From JAZUOT01 sp045604805 (lineage in GTDB: Bacteria; Bacillota; Clostridia; Oscillospirales; Acutalibacteraceae), in NCBI GenBank assembly GCA_045604805.1, contig JAZUOT010000015.1, forward strand, positions 1 through 50,874: DNA of 50,874 nt, read 5' to 3'. A program made the translations under genes and the position numbers. This document shows positions 8,062 through 16,944 of this stretch, one piece after another. A model generated the notes under the pieces. It searched no databases. It worked only from the letters and a program-made list of their open reading frames with translations, and was not told the DNA's origin. Numbering within the stretch: position 1 is the stretch's first letter; each line of letters opens with the position of its first letter.

Positions 8062-8137
8062 ATGCTTGTACATCAACAAAAGGCAGAGCAGATCCTTTAC
8101 CGCCAAAGCATGTTCCAATTTGCTTGACTAAAAACAT
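8060..8137 (-). CDS. Possible 25-residue antisense ORF or C-terminal gene relic
   Basis: On the minus strand ATG 8137 opens a 25-codon frame (MFLVKQIGTCFGGKGSALP, then FVDVQA) ending at TAA 8060-8062, inside the end of the palindrome. The composition looks protein-like (FGGKGSALPFVDV) rather than random AT-rich sequence. I see no good ribosome binding site, and it overlaps the rny promoter. It may be the tail of a lost gene; family not recognised. Confidence 0.2.
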   Translation of the reverse strand: MFLVKQIGTCFGGKGSALPFVDVQA

Positions 8138-8152
8138 TTAAGACACTAAAAT
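8124..8152 (+). promoter_or_regulatory. Promoter upstream of rny
   Basis: TTGACT (8124-8129), 17-base spacer, TAAAAT (8147-8152). It lies about 195 bases before the rny start, leaving a long AT-rich 5' leader in which I see no known riboswitch. Confidence 0.6.
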
Positions 8153-8347
8153 GTATCTTGGGTTTGTTGTTTTAGTTAGATTGCGTTACAGTTATTATTT
8201 ATTTAATTCTAAAAATTATAAACTTCACTCATAGATAAAAAATTTAGATAATTTGCTATTAGTTTTATCAATAGTGTTCTTAGCGTGCGTGTTTATGTAC
8301 TTTGGTTGATTTTTACAACAATTTATTCTGAAGGGATGATTTTAAGA

Positions 8348-9901
8348 GTGTCAATAGGTTTATGTATAGTTATAGCTGTGATTGTTGCAGTTGTAAGTGC
8401 TGTTTTATCTTTTGTTCTGGGTTTTAACTACCGTAAAAATAGCGCAGAAAGTACTATAGGTTCTGCAGAAAATGAAGCAAAACGTATAATGACAGAAGCT
8501 ATCACTAAAGCTGATTCCAAGAAAAAAGAAGCTATTTTAGAAGGTAAGGACGAAATTTTAAAATATCGCACGGAAGTTGAGAAAGAAGTAAACGAACGTC
8601 GAAAAGATGTTCAGAGACAAGAAAAAAGATTACAACAAAAAGAAGAAAATTTAGACAAACGCTTGAATAACTTAGAAAAGAAAGAAGGCACTTTAGAAAA
8701 AAAAGAAAATAAAATACAAGAAACTCTTTCTGAGATAGAGACTTTGAAAAAAAATCAATTTCAAGTTCTTGAACAACTTTCTGGTTTTTCTACTGAACAA
8801 GCTAAAGAATATTTATTGAAAAATCTAGAAAATGAACTTGTAAGAGAAAAATCCTTAAAAATAATGGACTTTGAACAACAGATAAAAGACGAATGTGATT
8901 CAAGAGCGCGAGAGATCTTGGCTTTATCGATACAGAGATGTGCTGCTGATCATGCATCTGAAATCACCATATCCACAATACATATACCTTCGGATGACAT
9001 GAAGGGGCGTTTGATAGGTCGAGAAGGCCGAAACATCAGAGCTATAGAAGCTGCAACTGGTGCAGATCTCATAATAGATGATACCCCTGAAGTTATAACT
9101 GTTTCTTGTTTTGATCCTATAAGGAGAGAAATTGCTAGGATTGCTATAGAAAAGCTTATATTAGATGGCAGAATACATCCTACTAAAATTGAAGAAATGG
9201 TTACCAAGGCAAAAAGAGAAGTCGAACAAATAATCAAACAAGAAGGTGGCAAAGCAGTGATTGAATCTGGGGTTACTGCTATGCATCCTGAACTTGTTAA
9301 ATTACTAGGTAAGCTTCACTATAGGACCAGTTATGGACAAAATGTATTAAATCACTCCCTAGAAGTTTCTTATCTAGCAGGACTTTTAGCATCAGAACTC
9401 GGTTTTGATCCAAGCTTAGCAAAAAGAGCCGGTTTGCTTCATGATATCGGTAAAGCTTTAGACCATAATGCTGAAGGTTCACATGTAGACTTGGGTGTTG
9501 AGGTCGCTAAAAAGTATAAGGAAAGTGATGCTATAATCCATGCCATACATGCTCACCATGGAGACATTGAACCACAGACAGTCATAGCGTTCTTAGTTCA
9601 GGCAGCCGATGCCATATCTGCAGCTAGGCCCGGTGCTAGGAGAGAGAACGTTGAAACTTATCTTAAAAGACTAGAAAAGCTAGAAAAAGTTGCTTCTTCT
9701 TTTGAAGGTGTCGAAAATTCTTATGCTATACAGGCTGGCCGAGAAATTCGTGTACTTGTAAAACCAGAAATAGTAAATGATGATATGATGAAAATAATGG
9801 CTAGAGATATTTGCAAAAAGATCGAAAATGAACTTGATTATCCTGGTCAAATTAAAGTTAACATGATAAGAGAAAGTCGTGCAGTTGATTATGCAAAATA
9901 G
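8348..9901 (+). CDS. rny: Ribonuclease Y
   Basis: Membrane-anchored endoribonuclease that initiates mRNA decay in Firmicutes. From GTG 8348 (12 bases after GAAGGG) the protein is 517 residues, close to the usual 520. ATG 8336 is possible but abuts the binding site. Order: one N-terminal membrane helix (residues 3-24); a charged coiled coil rich in Lys/Glu to about 190; a KH domain containing GRLIGREGRNIRAIE; then an HD domain with NHSLEVS and LLHDIGKALDH carrying the metal ligands. The next gene encodes the YmdB-type phosphoesterase, a conserved neighbour of rny. Confidence 0.95.
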   Translation: MSIGLCIVIAVIVAVVSAVLSFVLGFNYRKNSAESTIGSAENEAKRIMTEAITKADSKKKEAILEGKDEILKYRTEVEKEVNERRKDVQRQEKRLQQKEENLDKRLNNLEKKEGTLEKKENKIQETLSEIETLKKNQFQVLEQLSGFSTEQAKEYLLKNLENELVREKSLKIMDFEQQIKDECDSRAREILALSIQRCAADHASEITISTIHIPSDDMKGRLIGREGRNIRAIEAATGADLIIDDTPEVITVSCFDPIRREIARIAIEKLILDGRIHPTKIEEMVTKAKREVEQIIKQEGGKAVIESGVTAMHPELVKLLGKLHYRTSYGQNVLNHSLEVSYLAGLLASELGFDPSLAKRAGLLHDIGKALDHNAEGSHVDLGVEVAKKYKESDAIIHAIHAHHGDIEPQTVIAFLVQAADAISAARPGARRENVETYLKRLEKLEKVASSFEGVENSYAIQAGREIRVLVKPEIVNDDMMKIMARDICKKIENELDYPGQIKVNMIRESRAVDYAK

Positions 9902-9937
9902 TCATCTTATTTTTAACAATGGAAGGAACAAATATAG

Positions 9938-10708
9938 TTGAATGTACTGTGTGTTGGTGATGTAGTTGGTAAACGTGGTTGTGGTTTTCTAAGAAAGCAC
10001 TTACAACGTTTGCAAGTAAAAGAAAATATCGATTTAACAATAGTTAACGGTGAAAATAGTGCCGAGCGCAATGGCATTTCACTGTTTTCCGCTGAGCATA
10101 TTTTTGCTAGCGGTGCAGACATAATAACTACTGGAAATCACGCATTTCACAGGCGTGAAAGCCACGCTTTGTTTGATGAAAATCCATATTTGTTAAGGCC
10201 ACATAATTTTCCTAAGTCTGCTCCGGGTACGGGGATATGCATATATAAATTTAATAGTACGCCTGTAGTTGTTTTAAATATTATGGGCACAGTTTATCTG
10301 GAGAGTCTTAGATCTCCATTCGAAGTGGCCGACGAAATGTTAAGTTCTATAGAAGAAAAGATCATCATAGTTGATTTTCACGCTGAGGCGACTGCCGAAA
10401 AAGAGTGTTTATCTTTTTATCTTGACGGAAGAATCTCTGCGTTTTTTGGTACACATACCCACGTTCAAACAGCTGATGAAAGAATCTTATCAAATGGTAC
10501 GGGCTATATAACAGACGTTGGTATGGTTGGTATACAGAATTCTGTTTTAGGTGTAAAAACAGAAAATGCCTTGCGAAGAATGAAAGACAAAATGCCCGAA
10601 AAATTTGAACAGGCCTGCGAAGGTGATTGTAAACTGAATGCTATTATATTCACTATAGACGAAAGCACAGGGAAAACGACATCTCTAAAGAGAATCAATA
10701 TAAATTAA
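9938..10708 (+). CDS. ymdB: YmdB-family metallophosphoesterase (cyclic nucleotide phosphodiesterase)
   Basis: The 256-residue protein starts at TTG 9938 after GGAAGGA. It carries the binuclear metallophosphoesterase signature in order: D in VGDVVG, NGENSA, GNHAFHRRE, DFHAEATAEKE and GTHTHVQTADE. Bacillus YmdB hydrolyses 2',3'-cyclic nucleotides and influences motility, biofilm and sporulation decisions. Its placement just after rny matches the Bacillus rny-ymdB order and supports an RNA-turnover or signalling link. All metal-binding residues appear intact. Confidence 0.92.
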   Translation: MNVLCVGDVVGKRGCGFLRKHLQRLQVKENIDLTIVNGENSAERNGISLFSAEHIFASGADIITTGNHAFHRRESHALFDENPYLLRPHNFPKSAPGTGICIYKFNSTPVVVLNIMGTVYLESLRSPFEVADEMLSSIEEKIIIVDFHAEATAEKECLSFYLDGRISAFFGTHTHVQTADERILSNGTGYITDVGMVGIQNSVLGVKTENALRRMKDKMPEKFEQACEGDCKLNAIIFTIDESTGKTTSLKRININ

Positions 10709-10760
10709 TCTTAGTATATAAGTAAACTACTAAAATATTTTAAGTCTAGGAGAATTCGTA

Positions 10761-11291
10761 ATGAAAAGGATTTTTGTTTCTCTTGTTTGCTTCTTTATAT
10801 TTTTTTCGCTTACCGCTTGTGGTGCTGGCAATGTTGGTGATAAAGCTTATATGGACGCTAAATCTGCAGAAAAGGCTGACTCTGCCGTGGAAACAACTGA
10901 CTCTCAACCACCTTTGCAAGAAACTTTGCAAAAAACTGAAGGTATAGATAACATAATGGAATATTTTATTGCTGATTCTTTGATATCAGAATCAAGCAAA
11001 AAAACAGTAACTCCTGAGATTATAGGTGCGAAAAAAGGTGTTCGTTATGAAGCTGTTACTGACAGTATCAGCTTTAACCTAGAATTTTACGAATTTGATA
11101 AAGATTCTCTGAATGCTACAGCTGTGAAAACTATTGAATCAGTGAAAAATAATGGTTATTTTACTGTGTTAGATACAAATGTAAGCGCCGTGATTTCTGA
11201 CAACGGAAAATACCTTATGATACTAGATGATAATAATATTCCTATCGAGATAAGAACTAGTATAGAAAGCATATTCTCATCTTGGCCGTAA
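10761..11291 (+). CDS. Putative lipoprotein of unknown function
   Basis: A 176-residue product with ATG 10761 after AGGAG. Residues 1-20 form a lipoprotein signal peptide ending in the lipobox LTAC, with lipidation predicted at Cys20. A flexible Ala/Ser/Asp/Thr-rich linker runs to about residue 55. The remaining 120 residues look like a small alpha/beta domain (FNLEFYEFDKDSLN, then a segment resembling a YLMILDDNN strand-turn). No family recognised. It should be anchored to the outer face of the membrane. It may be co-transcribed with ymdB, 52 bases away. Confidence 0.75.
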   Translation: MKRIFVSLVCFFIFFSLTACGAGNVGDKAYMDAKSAEKADSAVETTDSQPPLQETLQKTEGIDNIMEYFIADSLISESSKKTVTPEIIGAKKGVRYEAVTDSISFNLEFYEFDKDSLNATAVKTIESVKNNGYFTVLDTNVSAVISDNGKYLMILDDNNIPIEIRTSIESIFSSWP

Positions 11292-11331
11292 AAAGAAGTG
11301 TTTTTTGTCTATCATTTGTGCTAAATTTTTA

Positions 11332-11340
11332 TGTTATAAT
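11332..11340 (+). promoter_or_regulatory. Extended -10 promoter candidate
   Basis: TGTTATAAT is an extended -10 element (TG, one base, TATAAT). No gene starts close by. It may read through the insertion-sequence relic into rimP-nusA about 580 bases later, or make a short RNA. Confidence 0.35.
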
Positions 11341-11525
11341 CAAAATTACCGATTCAGCTGGAGGTTTGCTCAAACTCTATAAAGGTCTATCTTTCATGGT
11401 CATCTTTTAAGGGAGTATTGCTATACATAAACAACCATATTTTGCTACTGGCTATCTTAAATGCTCAGTGCGCGACAAACACATGAAAAAAATAATACTA
11501 TGATAAAATAGAAAAGAAAGGTGCT

Positions 11526-11765
11526 GAAAAAGAAGGAAAATTATTGATTTGGAAGGAGTACACAGAGGATAGTCGTCAAGAATGAAGGATAAAATACAGC
11601 ATAAAAGAGATATTAGTGATAGTGCTATTTGCTACACTAAGTAATGCAGATGATAGGTTAGAAATAGAAATGTTTGCGAAGTCGAACAATGAATACTTGA
11701 AGAAATATATTCCCTTAACAAATTGAGTATCGTCTCACGACAGGATACAAAGGGTAATGGGATTA
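11526..11765 (+). pseudogene. Relic of an ISAs1/H-repeat family transposase (N-terminal part)
   Basis: One reading frame, broken by stops at 11583-11585 and after the codons for IPLTN, gives fragments that line up with the N-terminal domain of ISAs1-type (H-repeat-associated) transposases: EYTEDSRQE, RIKYSIKEILVIVLFATL, SNADDRLEIEMFAKSN, EYLKKYIPLTN and VSSHDRIQRV. These match the family pattern DPRQ, then L-x-DIL, then GADDW-x-EIE, then PSHDT-x-R-V. The DDE catalytic part is absent. This is an old, inactive insertion in the gap upstream of rimP. Confidence 0.7.
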
Positions 11766-11855
11766 AATATAATTTAAAAAAGCAAAAAGCTTGAAATTTA
11801 TTTAAATATATGGTACCATGAAAAAAGTTAAGTTTAATGAAGGAATGATGATTGG

Positions 11856-11879
11856 CGAGTGGGGGAATTTCCTCACTCG
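11856..11879 (+). terminator. Hairpin upstream of rimP
   Basis: CGAGTG (11856-11861) pairs with CACTCG (11874-11879). The stem extends through three more pairs of the G run with the CCT side. It lies about 43 bases before the rimP start. It could be a weak terminator or a leader structure of the nusA operon; the T tract is poor. Confidence 0.4.
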
Positions 11880-11922
11880 TTAATTGCATTTTAAAACTCA
11901 AAATAAGGGAGAAGTTTTTACA

Positions 11923-12396
11923 ATGTCTAAATCTAGCTCTAATACAGTTTCAAAGGTTTGGGTTTTAGCTGAACCCATAGCACAAGGGTTAGGATTTGAT
12001 TTGTGGGATATTGAGTTTGTTAAAGAGGGCAGCGAACATTTTCTGAGGGTATATATAGACAAAGCTGATGGGGTAAACATAGATGACTGCGAGCAAATGA
12101 GTAGAGCTTTAGATACACCCTTAGATGAATTAGATCCGATAGATTGTTCGTATTGTCTTGAAGTCTGTTCTCCTGGTATAGAGAGAAAGCTGAGCAGACC
12201 GGAGCATTTTGAACGATTTAAATTCACAGAAGTGAAAATAAAGCTGATAAGGCCTGATGAAAATGGCGAAAAAGAATTTATAGGGAAGCTGCTAGAATAC
12301 GATAAACTTACCATTACATTAGATTTTGAAGGAAACTCTAAAAAGTTTGAATTTAAAAGCATAGCCAGTATAAGGCTCAATGATTTTGAAATGTAA
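11923..12396 (+). CDS. rimP: Ribosome maturation factor RimP
   Basis: Assists assembly of the 30S ribosomal subunit. ATG 11923 follows GGGAGAAG and gives 157 residues; an upstream in-frame TTG at 11884 has no binding site. The N-terminal alpha/beta domain contains GFDLWDIEFVKEG, RVYIDK and DDCEQMSRALD. Then comes the strongly conserved YCLEVCSPGIERKLSRPEHF, and the C-terminal Sm-like beta barrel (FIGKLLEYD). It heads the standard rimP-nusA-ylxR-ylxQ-infB-rbfA operon. Confidence 0.95.
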   Translation: MSKSSSNTVSKVWVLAEPIAQGLGFDLWDIEFVKEGSEHFLRVYIDKADGVNIDDCEQMSRALDTPLDELDPIDCSYCLEVCSPGIERKLSRPEHFERFKFTEVKIKLIRPDENGEKEFIGKLLEYDKLTITLDFEGNSKKFEFKSIASIRLNDFEM

Positions 12397-12420
12397 AAGA
12401 TATTGCTAGGAGGGGAAAAA

Positions 12421-13506
12421 ATGGCAAGGGGACAAAAAGAAATTTTTGAAGCTTTGAATATTTTTGAAAAAGAAAAAGGAATACCAAAGGATTACATGAT
12501 AGAAAAGATTACTAAGGCTGTTGTTACTGCATGTAAAAACAAATATGCCAATGAAAATGTAATCTTAGACTTAAATGAAGATAAAGAAAGTTTCAAGGCT
12601 TATCTAGAAAAAACAGTAGTTGAAACTGTCCAAAATCCTGGTAGAGAGATTTCTTTGGAAGATGCAAAAAAACAACGCAAAAGGATAGACATCGGAGATA
12701 CAATGAAGATCCGTATAAGTACTAGAGAATTTGGCAGAATTTCTATTATGACAGCACGGAATATAATACGACAGGCTATTCGTGACGGCGAGAAGGGCGT
12801 ACTTATGCATGAGTACCAAAAAATGTGCAAGGATATAGTTACTGCAGTTGTAGATAATATAGATCTCAGAACTGGGAACGTATCCTTAAAAATAGGGGAG
12901 TCATGGGTTACTCTACCTAAAAGTGAGCAAATAAAGGATGAAACTTTCAATATTGGTGATTACACTAAAGTATATATGGTCGAAGTTAGAGAAAGTGACA
13001 GAGGGCCAAAACCTATAATTTCAAGGACACACCCAGATTTAGTGAAATGCTTGTTTAAGAAAGAAGTTCCTGAGATTTCAGATGGCCTAGTAGAAATAAA
13101 GACGATTTCCAGAGAAGCTGGTTCTAGGACAAAAATTTCTGTAATCAGCAATGATGAGAAAATTGATCCGGTCGGAACCTGTATTGGCCCTAAAGGTGTA
13201 CGAATAAACGCTGTAGTAGATGAATTGGAAGGAGAAAAAATAGATATTATTGAATATAGTGAAGAAGTAGAGAAATTTGTAGCTGCAGCTTTAGCGCCTG
13301 CCAATGTCGTAAAAATAGAAATAGAATCAGAGGAAGAGAAAATTTGCCAAGCTACAGTTCCAGATCACCAAATTTCTTTGGCAATAGGAAATAAAGGTCA
13401 AAATGTAAGATTAGCTGCAAAATTGACTGGGTGGAAGATAGATATAGTTCCAGAGAGTGGATATTACACCGGGGAGTCTCAAGAAGAACCACAGATAATA
13501 GCTTAA
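12421..13506 (+). CDS. nusA: Transcription termination/antitermination factor NusA
   Basis: Binds RNA polymerase and modulates pausing, termination and antitermination. ATG 12421 follows AGGAGGGG, giving 361 residues, the short Firmicute form without C-terminal acidic repeats. Domains in order: an N-terminal polymerase-binding domain (1-125); S1 (about 135-200); KH1 with DPVGTCIGPKGVRINAV; and KH2 with ISLAIGNKGQNVRLAAKLTGW. NusA often autoregulates this operon, which fits the structured region upstream of rimP. Confidence 0.96.
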   Translation: MARGQKEIFEALNIFEKEKGIPKDYMIEKITKAVVTACKNKYANENVILDLNEDKESFKAYLEKTVVETVQNPGREISLEDAKKQRKRIDIGDTMKIRISTREFGRISIMTARNIIRQAIRDGEKGVLMHEYQKMCKDIVTAVVDNIDLRTGNVSLKIGESWVTLPKSEQIKDETFNIGDYTKVYMVEVRESDRGPKPIISRTHPDLVKCLFKKEVPEISDGLVEIKTISREAGSRTKISVISNDEKIDPVGTCIGPKGVRINAVVDELEGEKIDIIEYSEEVEKFVAAALAPANVVKIEIESEEEKICQATVPDHQISLAIGNKGQNVRLAAKLTGWKIDIVPESGYYTGESQEEPQIIA

Positions 13507-13534
13507 AACATAATTTTTTATAAGGTGGGTTCAT

Positions 13535-13819
13535 ATGAGTATTGCTAAGCATGTCCCAGTGCGTATGTGTATAGGATGCAGAGAAAAAAAAGTTAAAGAA
13601 GATTTCATACGTGTAGTGAAAAGTGCAGATTGTAAGGATGAAAACAAAGCGGAGATAGTTATAGATAAAACATATAAGATACCAGGTAGGGGTGCTTATA
13701 TATGCAAAAATGAGAAATGTTTTAAGGGAATCATTAAAAAACAAAAGCTTCAAAAAGCACTTAGAGCACAAATACCCAAGGAAATCATCTTAGAACTGGA
13801 GAAGACGATAAATGACTGA
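13535..13819 (+). CDS. rnpM: RNase P modulator RnpM (YlxR)
   Basis: A 94-residue YlxR-family protein with the signature VPVRMCIGCREKK near the N-terminus and GRGAYICKNEKCF in the middle. The family binds RNA and modulates RNase P in Bacillus. It has a normal length and standard position after nusA. Its end overlaps the start of the next gene by 8 bases. Confidence 0.92.
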   Translation: MSIAKHVPVRMCIGCREKKVKEDFIRVVKSADCKDENKAEIVIDKTYKIPGRGAYICKNEKCFKGIIKKQKLQKALRAQIPKEIILELEKTIND

Positions 13820-14168
13820 CAAATTGGTATCGTTTCTAGGTATAGCAAGGAAAGCTGGGGCCTTAAAGTTCGGACACGATAGGGTGTTGGACTTGGTAAA
13901 TAAAAAGAAATGCAAACTCGTTCTTTTTACTAGTGACTATTCAGCCAAACAAGCTCATGATGTGAAAATTAGATGTGAACTTCACCACATAAAATATCAT
14001 GTCCTAAAACATAAAATGCAGGACATAGCTGATGTAACAATTAATTTGAGTGGCGTGATGGCTATAGATGACAATAATTTTTCGGATCAAATTGAAGTAA
14101 TAATAAAAAATAATGCTTATGTTGTCTGCGAAGATACAAAAGAGGTTTTACGAGGGGGAACTATTTAA
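13812..14168 (+). CDS. ylxQ: L7Ae-family ribosomal protein YlxQ
   Basis: A 118-residue L7Ae/L30e/S12e/Gadd45-fold protein (SFLGIARKAGALKFGHD and KLVLFTSDYSAKQAHD). It is a predicted kink-turn RNA-binding or ribosome-associated protein. The segment after about residue 75 is longer than the minimal fold and ends with the EDTKEVLRGGTI tail. The stop codon overlaps the infB start (TAATG), so translation is coupled. Confidence 0.88.
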   Translation: MTDKLVSFLGIARKAGALKFGHDRVLDLVNKKKCKLVLFTSDYSAKQAHDVKIRCELHHIKYHVLKHKMQDIADVTINLSGVMAIDDNNFSDQIEVIIKNNAYVVCEDTKEVLRGGTI

Positions 14169-16462
14169 TGATTATGAAATACAGAATACATGAGGTTGCT
14201 AAAGATCTTAATGTTCCAAACAAAGAAATAATAGAACTTCTAAAAGAGCGAATGCATGTAAACAAAAAACATATGGCAGCTCTTGAGGAAAAGGAACTAG
14301 ATCTCATTTTTGAGTATTACACTCAAAAGAATGCTGTAGAGAGCTTTGATGAATATTTTTCTAGTAGAGAAGAAAAAACTACTAAAAAGCAAAGTTCTAA
14401 GCCAGAGCAAAAAGAAGTTTCTGAAAATATCAAGGGAGATACTACTTTAGAAGCTGAAGAAAATAAACCTGAAGAGATAACAATAAGACGCACAGAAAAT
14501 AGAATAGTTGATACTCGTTCCTCAAACATTAATATAGAAAAGTACAATGAAAAATATGACAATATGGCTTCCGAACGTTTCAATAAGGATACTGGTGTCA
14601 AAAAACAAAAAATAAAGAAAAATAATTCACGCTTTGCTGGCAAAGGTAAAAAAGGTCGTCGTGAAACCGAAGCTCAAAGATTAGCAAGGATTGCAAAAGA
14701 AAGAAAAGAAAAACCAATTACCATAACTGTACCAGAGGAGATAACAGTTGGGGATCTTGCATTAAAGCTAAAAGCTACTTCTACGGAAGTCATAAAGAAG
14801 CTCATGGCTCTGGGTGTAATGTCAGGTATAAATGATCTAATTGATTTTGATACAGCGTCGTTGGTCGCTATGGAGTTTCATGCAAAAGTAGAAAAAGAAG
14901 TAGTTGTAACTATAGAAGATAGAATAATCGATGACAGTGAAGATAACGATGAAGATCTGGTGCAAAGAGCTCCTGTTGTAGTTGTTATGGGCCATGTAGA
15001 CCACGGAAAAACATCGCTATTAGATGCTATAAGAAATACAAATGTGACTACAGGCGAAGCAGGTGGAATAACTCAGCACATAGGTGCATACAGAGTAAAA
15101 GCTGCTGGAAGAGATATTACATTCTTAGATACGCCAGGGCATGAAGCATTTACAACTATGCGCGCAAGGGGAGCAAAGTCAACAGATATAGCTATTCTTG
15201 TTGTGGCTGCTGATGATGGGATAATGCCTCAGACCGTAGAAGCTATAAATCACGCTAAGGCTGCTGGAGTTTCGATAATAGTTGCTATAAATAAAATCGA
15301 TGTACCGGGTGCAAATCCTGAGCAAATAAAACAACAGCTTACTGAGTATGATTTAGTTCCAGAAGAATGGGGTGGAAGTACACCTTGTATAAATGTTTCA
15401 GCTAAAGCTAAAACTGGTATAGATGAGCTTCTCGAGATGGTAACTTTAGTTGCAGATATGTTGGAACTAAAAGCGAATCCACAAAGAGCGGCTAAGGGAA
15501 TAGTTATAGAAGCAAGACTTGATAAAGGCCGTGGCCCTATTGCAACCGTACTTGTTCAGAATGGAACTCTCAAAACTGGAGATATTATGGTTGCGGGTAC
15601 TTGTGTTGGTAAAGTAAGAGTTATGCTTAATGATAAGGGAGAGCAGGTCAAAGAAGCTGGACCATCTGTACCAGTTGAGATAACAGGTTTAGGTGAAGTA
15701 CCTGTAGGCGGAGATGTATTTAATGCTGTTTCTGACGAACACCTAGCAAAGGAGTTAGTTGATCAGAGAAAAACTGCTCAAAAAGAAGAAAAGTTCAATT
15801 CTAAAACTAAAATTACCCTTGATAATTTGTTTAGCCAAATGGAGCAGGGAGAAGTAAAGGAATTAAAGATAATAGTTAAAGCAGATGTACAGGGTTCTGT
15901 AGAAGCTGTTATACAATCTTTGCAGAAGCTAAGTAATGACGAAGTTCGGGTAAACATTATACATGGCGGTGTCGGAGCTGTTAATGAATCTGATGTTATG
16001 CTTGCAAATGCTTCTAACGCAATTATTGTAGGCTTTAACGTAAGACCTGCTGCAGATGCTGAAGTAAGTGCTGAAAGAGACGGTGTAGATATCCGCCTAT
16101 ATAGGGTAATATACACTTGTATAGAAGAAATAGAAGCAGCAATGAAGGGTATGCTTGCTCCTAAATTTAAAGAGACAATACTTGGTAAAGCTGAATGTAG
16201 AGAAATCTATAAAATATCTAATGTTGGAATAGTCGCAGGTTGCTATGTTTTGGACGGTAAAGTTCAGCGCAATGCCAAGATAAGGATAGTTAGAGATGGA
16301 ATAGTTATAACAGAAGATGAACTAGTTTCTTTGAGACGTGTTAAGGACGATGTCAAAGAAGTTGCTCAAGGTTACGAGTGTGGAATGCGTTTTGATAAGT
16401 TTAGCGACATAAAACAGGGCGATATTTTTGAAGCCTTTATCATGGAAGAGATAGAGCGGTAA
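14168..16462 (+). CDS. infB: Translation initiation factor IF-2
   Basis: GTPase that places initiator fMet-tRNA on the 30S subunit. The protein is 764 residues. An N-terminal IF2-N helix domain (MKYRIHEVAKDLNVPNKEII) is followed by a charged linker to about 175. A second IF2-N domain carries PEEITVGDLALKLKATST. The G domain has G1 GHVDHGKTS, G3 DTPGHEAFT and G4 NKID, and domains II-IV run to the C-terminus. ATG 14168 overlaps the ylxQ stop; ATG 14174 is an alternative. Central member of the nusA operon. Confidence 0.97.
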   Translation: MIMKYRIHEVAKDLNVPNKEIIELLKERMHVNKKHMAALEEKELDLIFEYYTQKNAVESFDEYFSSREEKTTKKQSSKPEQKEVSENIKGDTTLEAEENKPEEITIRRTENRIVDTRSSNINIEKYNEKYDNMASERFNKDTGVKKQKIKKNNSRFAGKGKKGRRETEAQRLARIAKERKEKPITITVPEEITVGDLALKLKATSTEVIKKLMALGVMSGINDLIDFDTASLVAMEFHAKVEKEVVVTIEDRIIDDSEDNDEDLVQRAPVVVVMGHVDHGKTSLLDAIRNTNVTTGEAGGITQHIGAYRVKAAGRDITFLDTPGHEAFTTMRARGAKSTDIAILVVAADDGIMPQTVEAINHAKAAGVSIIVAINKIDVPGANPEQIKQQLTEYDLVPEEWGGSTPCINVSAKAKTGIDELLEMVTLVADMLELKANPQRAAKGIVIEARLDKGRGPIATVLVQNGTLKTGDIMVAGTCVGKVRVMLNDKGEQVKEAGPSVPVEITGLGEVPVGGDVFNAVSDEHLAKELVDQRKTAQKEEKFNSKTKITLDNLFSQMEQGEVKELKIIVKADVQGSVEAVIQSLQKLSNDEVRVNIIHGGVGAVNESDVMLANASNAIIVGFNVRPAADAEVSAERDGVDIRLYRVIYTCIEEIEAAMKGMLAPKFKETILGKAECREIYKISNVGIVAGCYVLDGKVQRNAKIRIVRDGIVITEDELVSLRRVKDDVKEVAQGYECGMRFDKFSDIKQGDIFEAFIMEEIER

Positions 16463-16596
16463 TTTAAAGTAATATCCAACAATTTGTAGGATGAAAATTC
16501 AGCCTTGGTATTGTAGATAGGTTGTTTGATTTATCAGAAGCTATGGCAGAATTATACGATGTTACCTTGATGTAGAGGGAAAGAAGGTGTAACACA

Positions 16597-16941
16597 TTGG
16601 CTTCACACAAAATGCAGAGAACAAACGAAGAAATAAAAAGAGAGCTTTCTGCTATACTAAGAGAAATGAAAGACCCAAGGTTGCATAAAGGGATGGTAAG
16701 CGTAGTTAATGTTGAAACGACAAGTGATCTCTCGTATACAAAAGTATTCATAAGTTCTATGGAAGGTATAGAGCATGCAAAGCAAATAATTAAAGCTCTT
16801 GATAGTGCTTCTGGTTTTATAAGAAAAGAACTTGGTTTGCGCTTGAAATTACGTAAGATACCTCAATTAATTTTTGAAGCAACCGATTCGATAGAATATG
16901 GTGCGAACATTGCGAAAATGCTAAATGAGCTTAAGAGGTAA
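16597..16941 (+). CDS. rbfA: 30S ribosome-binding factor RbfA
   Basis: A 114-residue KH-fold protein needed for 16S rRNA 5'-end maturation and growth in the cold. TTG 16597 is the likely start, after GAAAGAAGGTG. Family features include MQRTNEEIKRELSAIL, DPRLHKGMVSV, and the C-terminal RKELGLRLKLRKIPQL with FEATDSIEYG. The 134 bases after infB hold no other feature. nrnA begins three bases after its stop. Confidence 0.94.
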   Translation: MASHKMQRTNEEIKRELSAILREMKDPRLHKGMVSVVNVETTSDLSYTKVFISSMEGIEHAKQIIKALDSASGFIRKELGLRLKLRKIPQLIFEATDSIEYGANIAKMLNELKR

Positions 16942-16944
16942 AGT

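Noticed and set aside
16463..16596. Possible small gene between infB and rbfA
   Set aside because: No start with a ribosome binding site and no recognisable product. It appears to be ordinary operon spacer.
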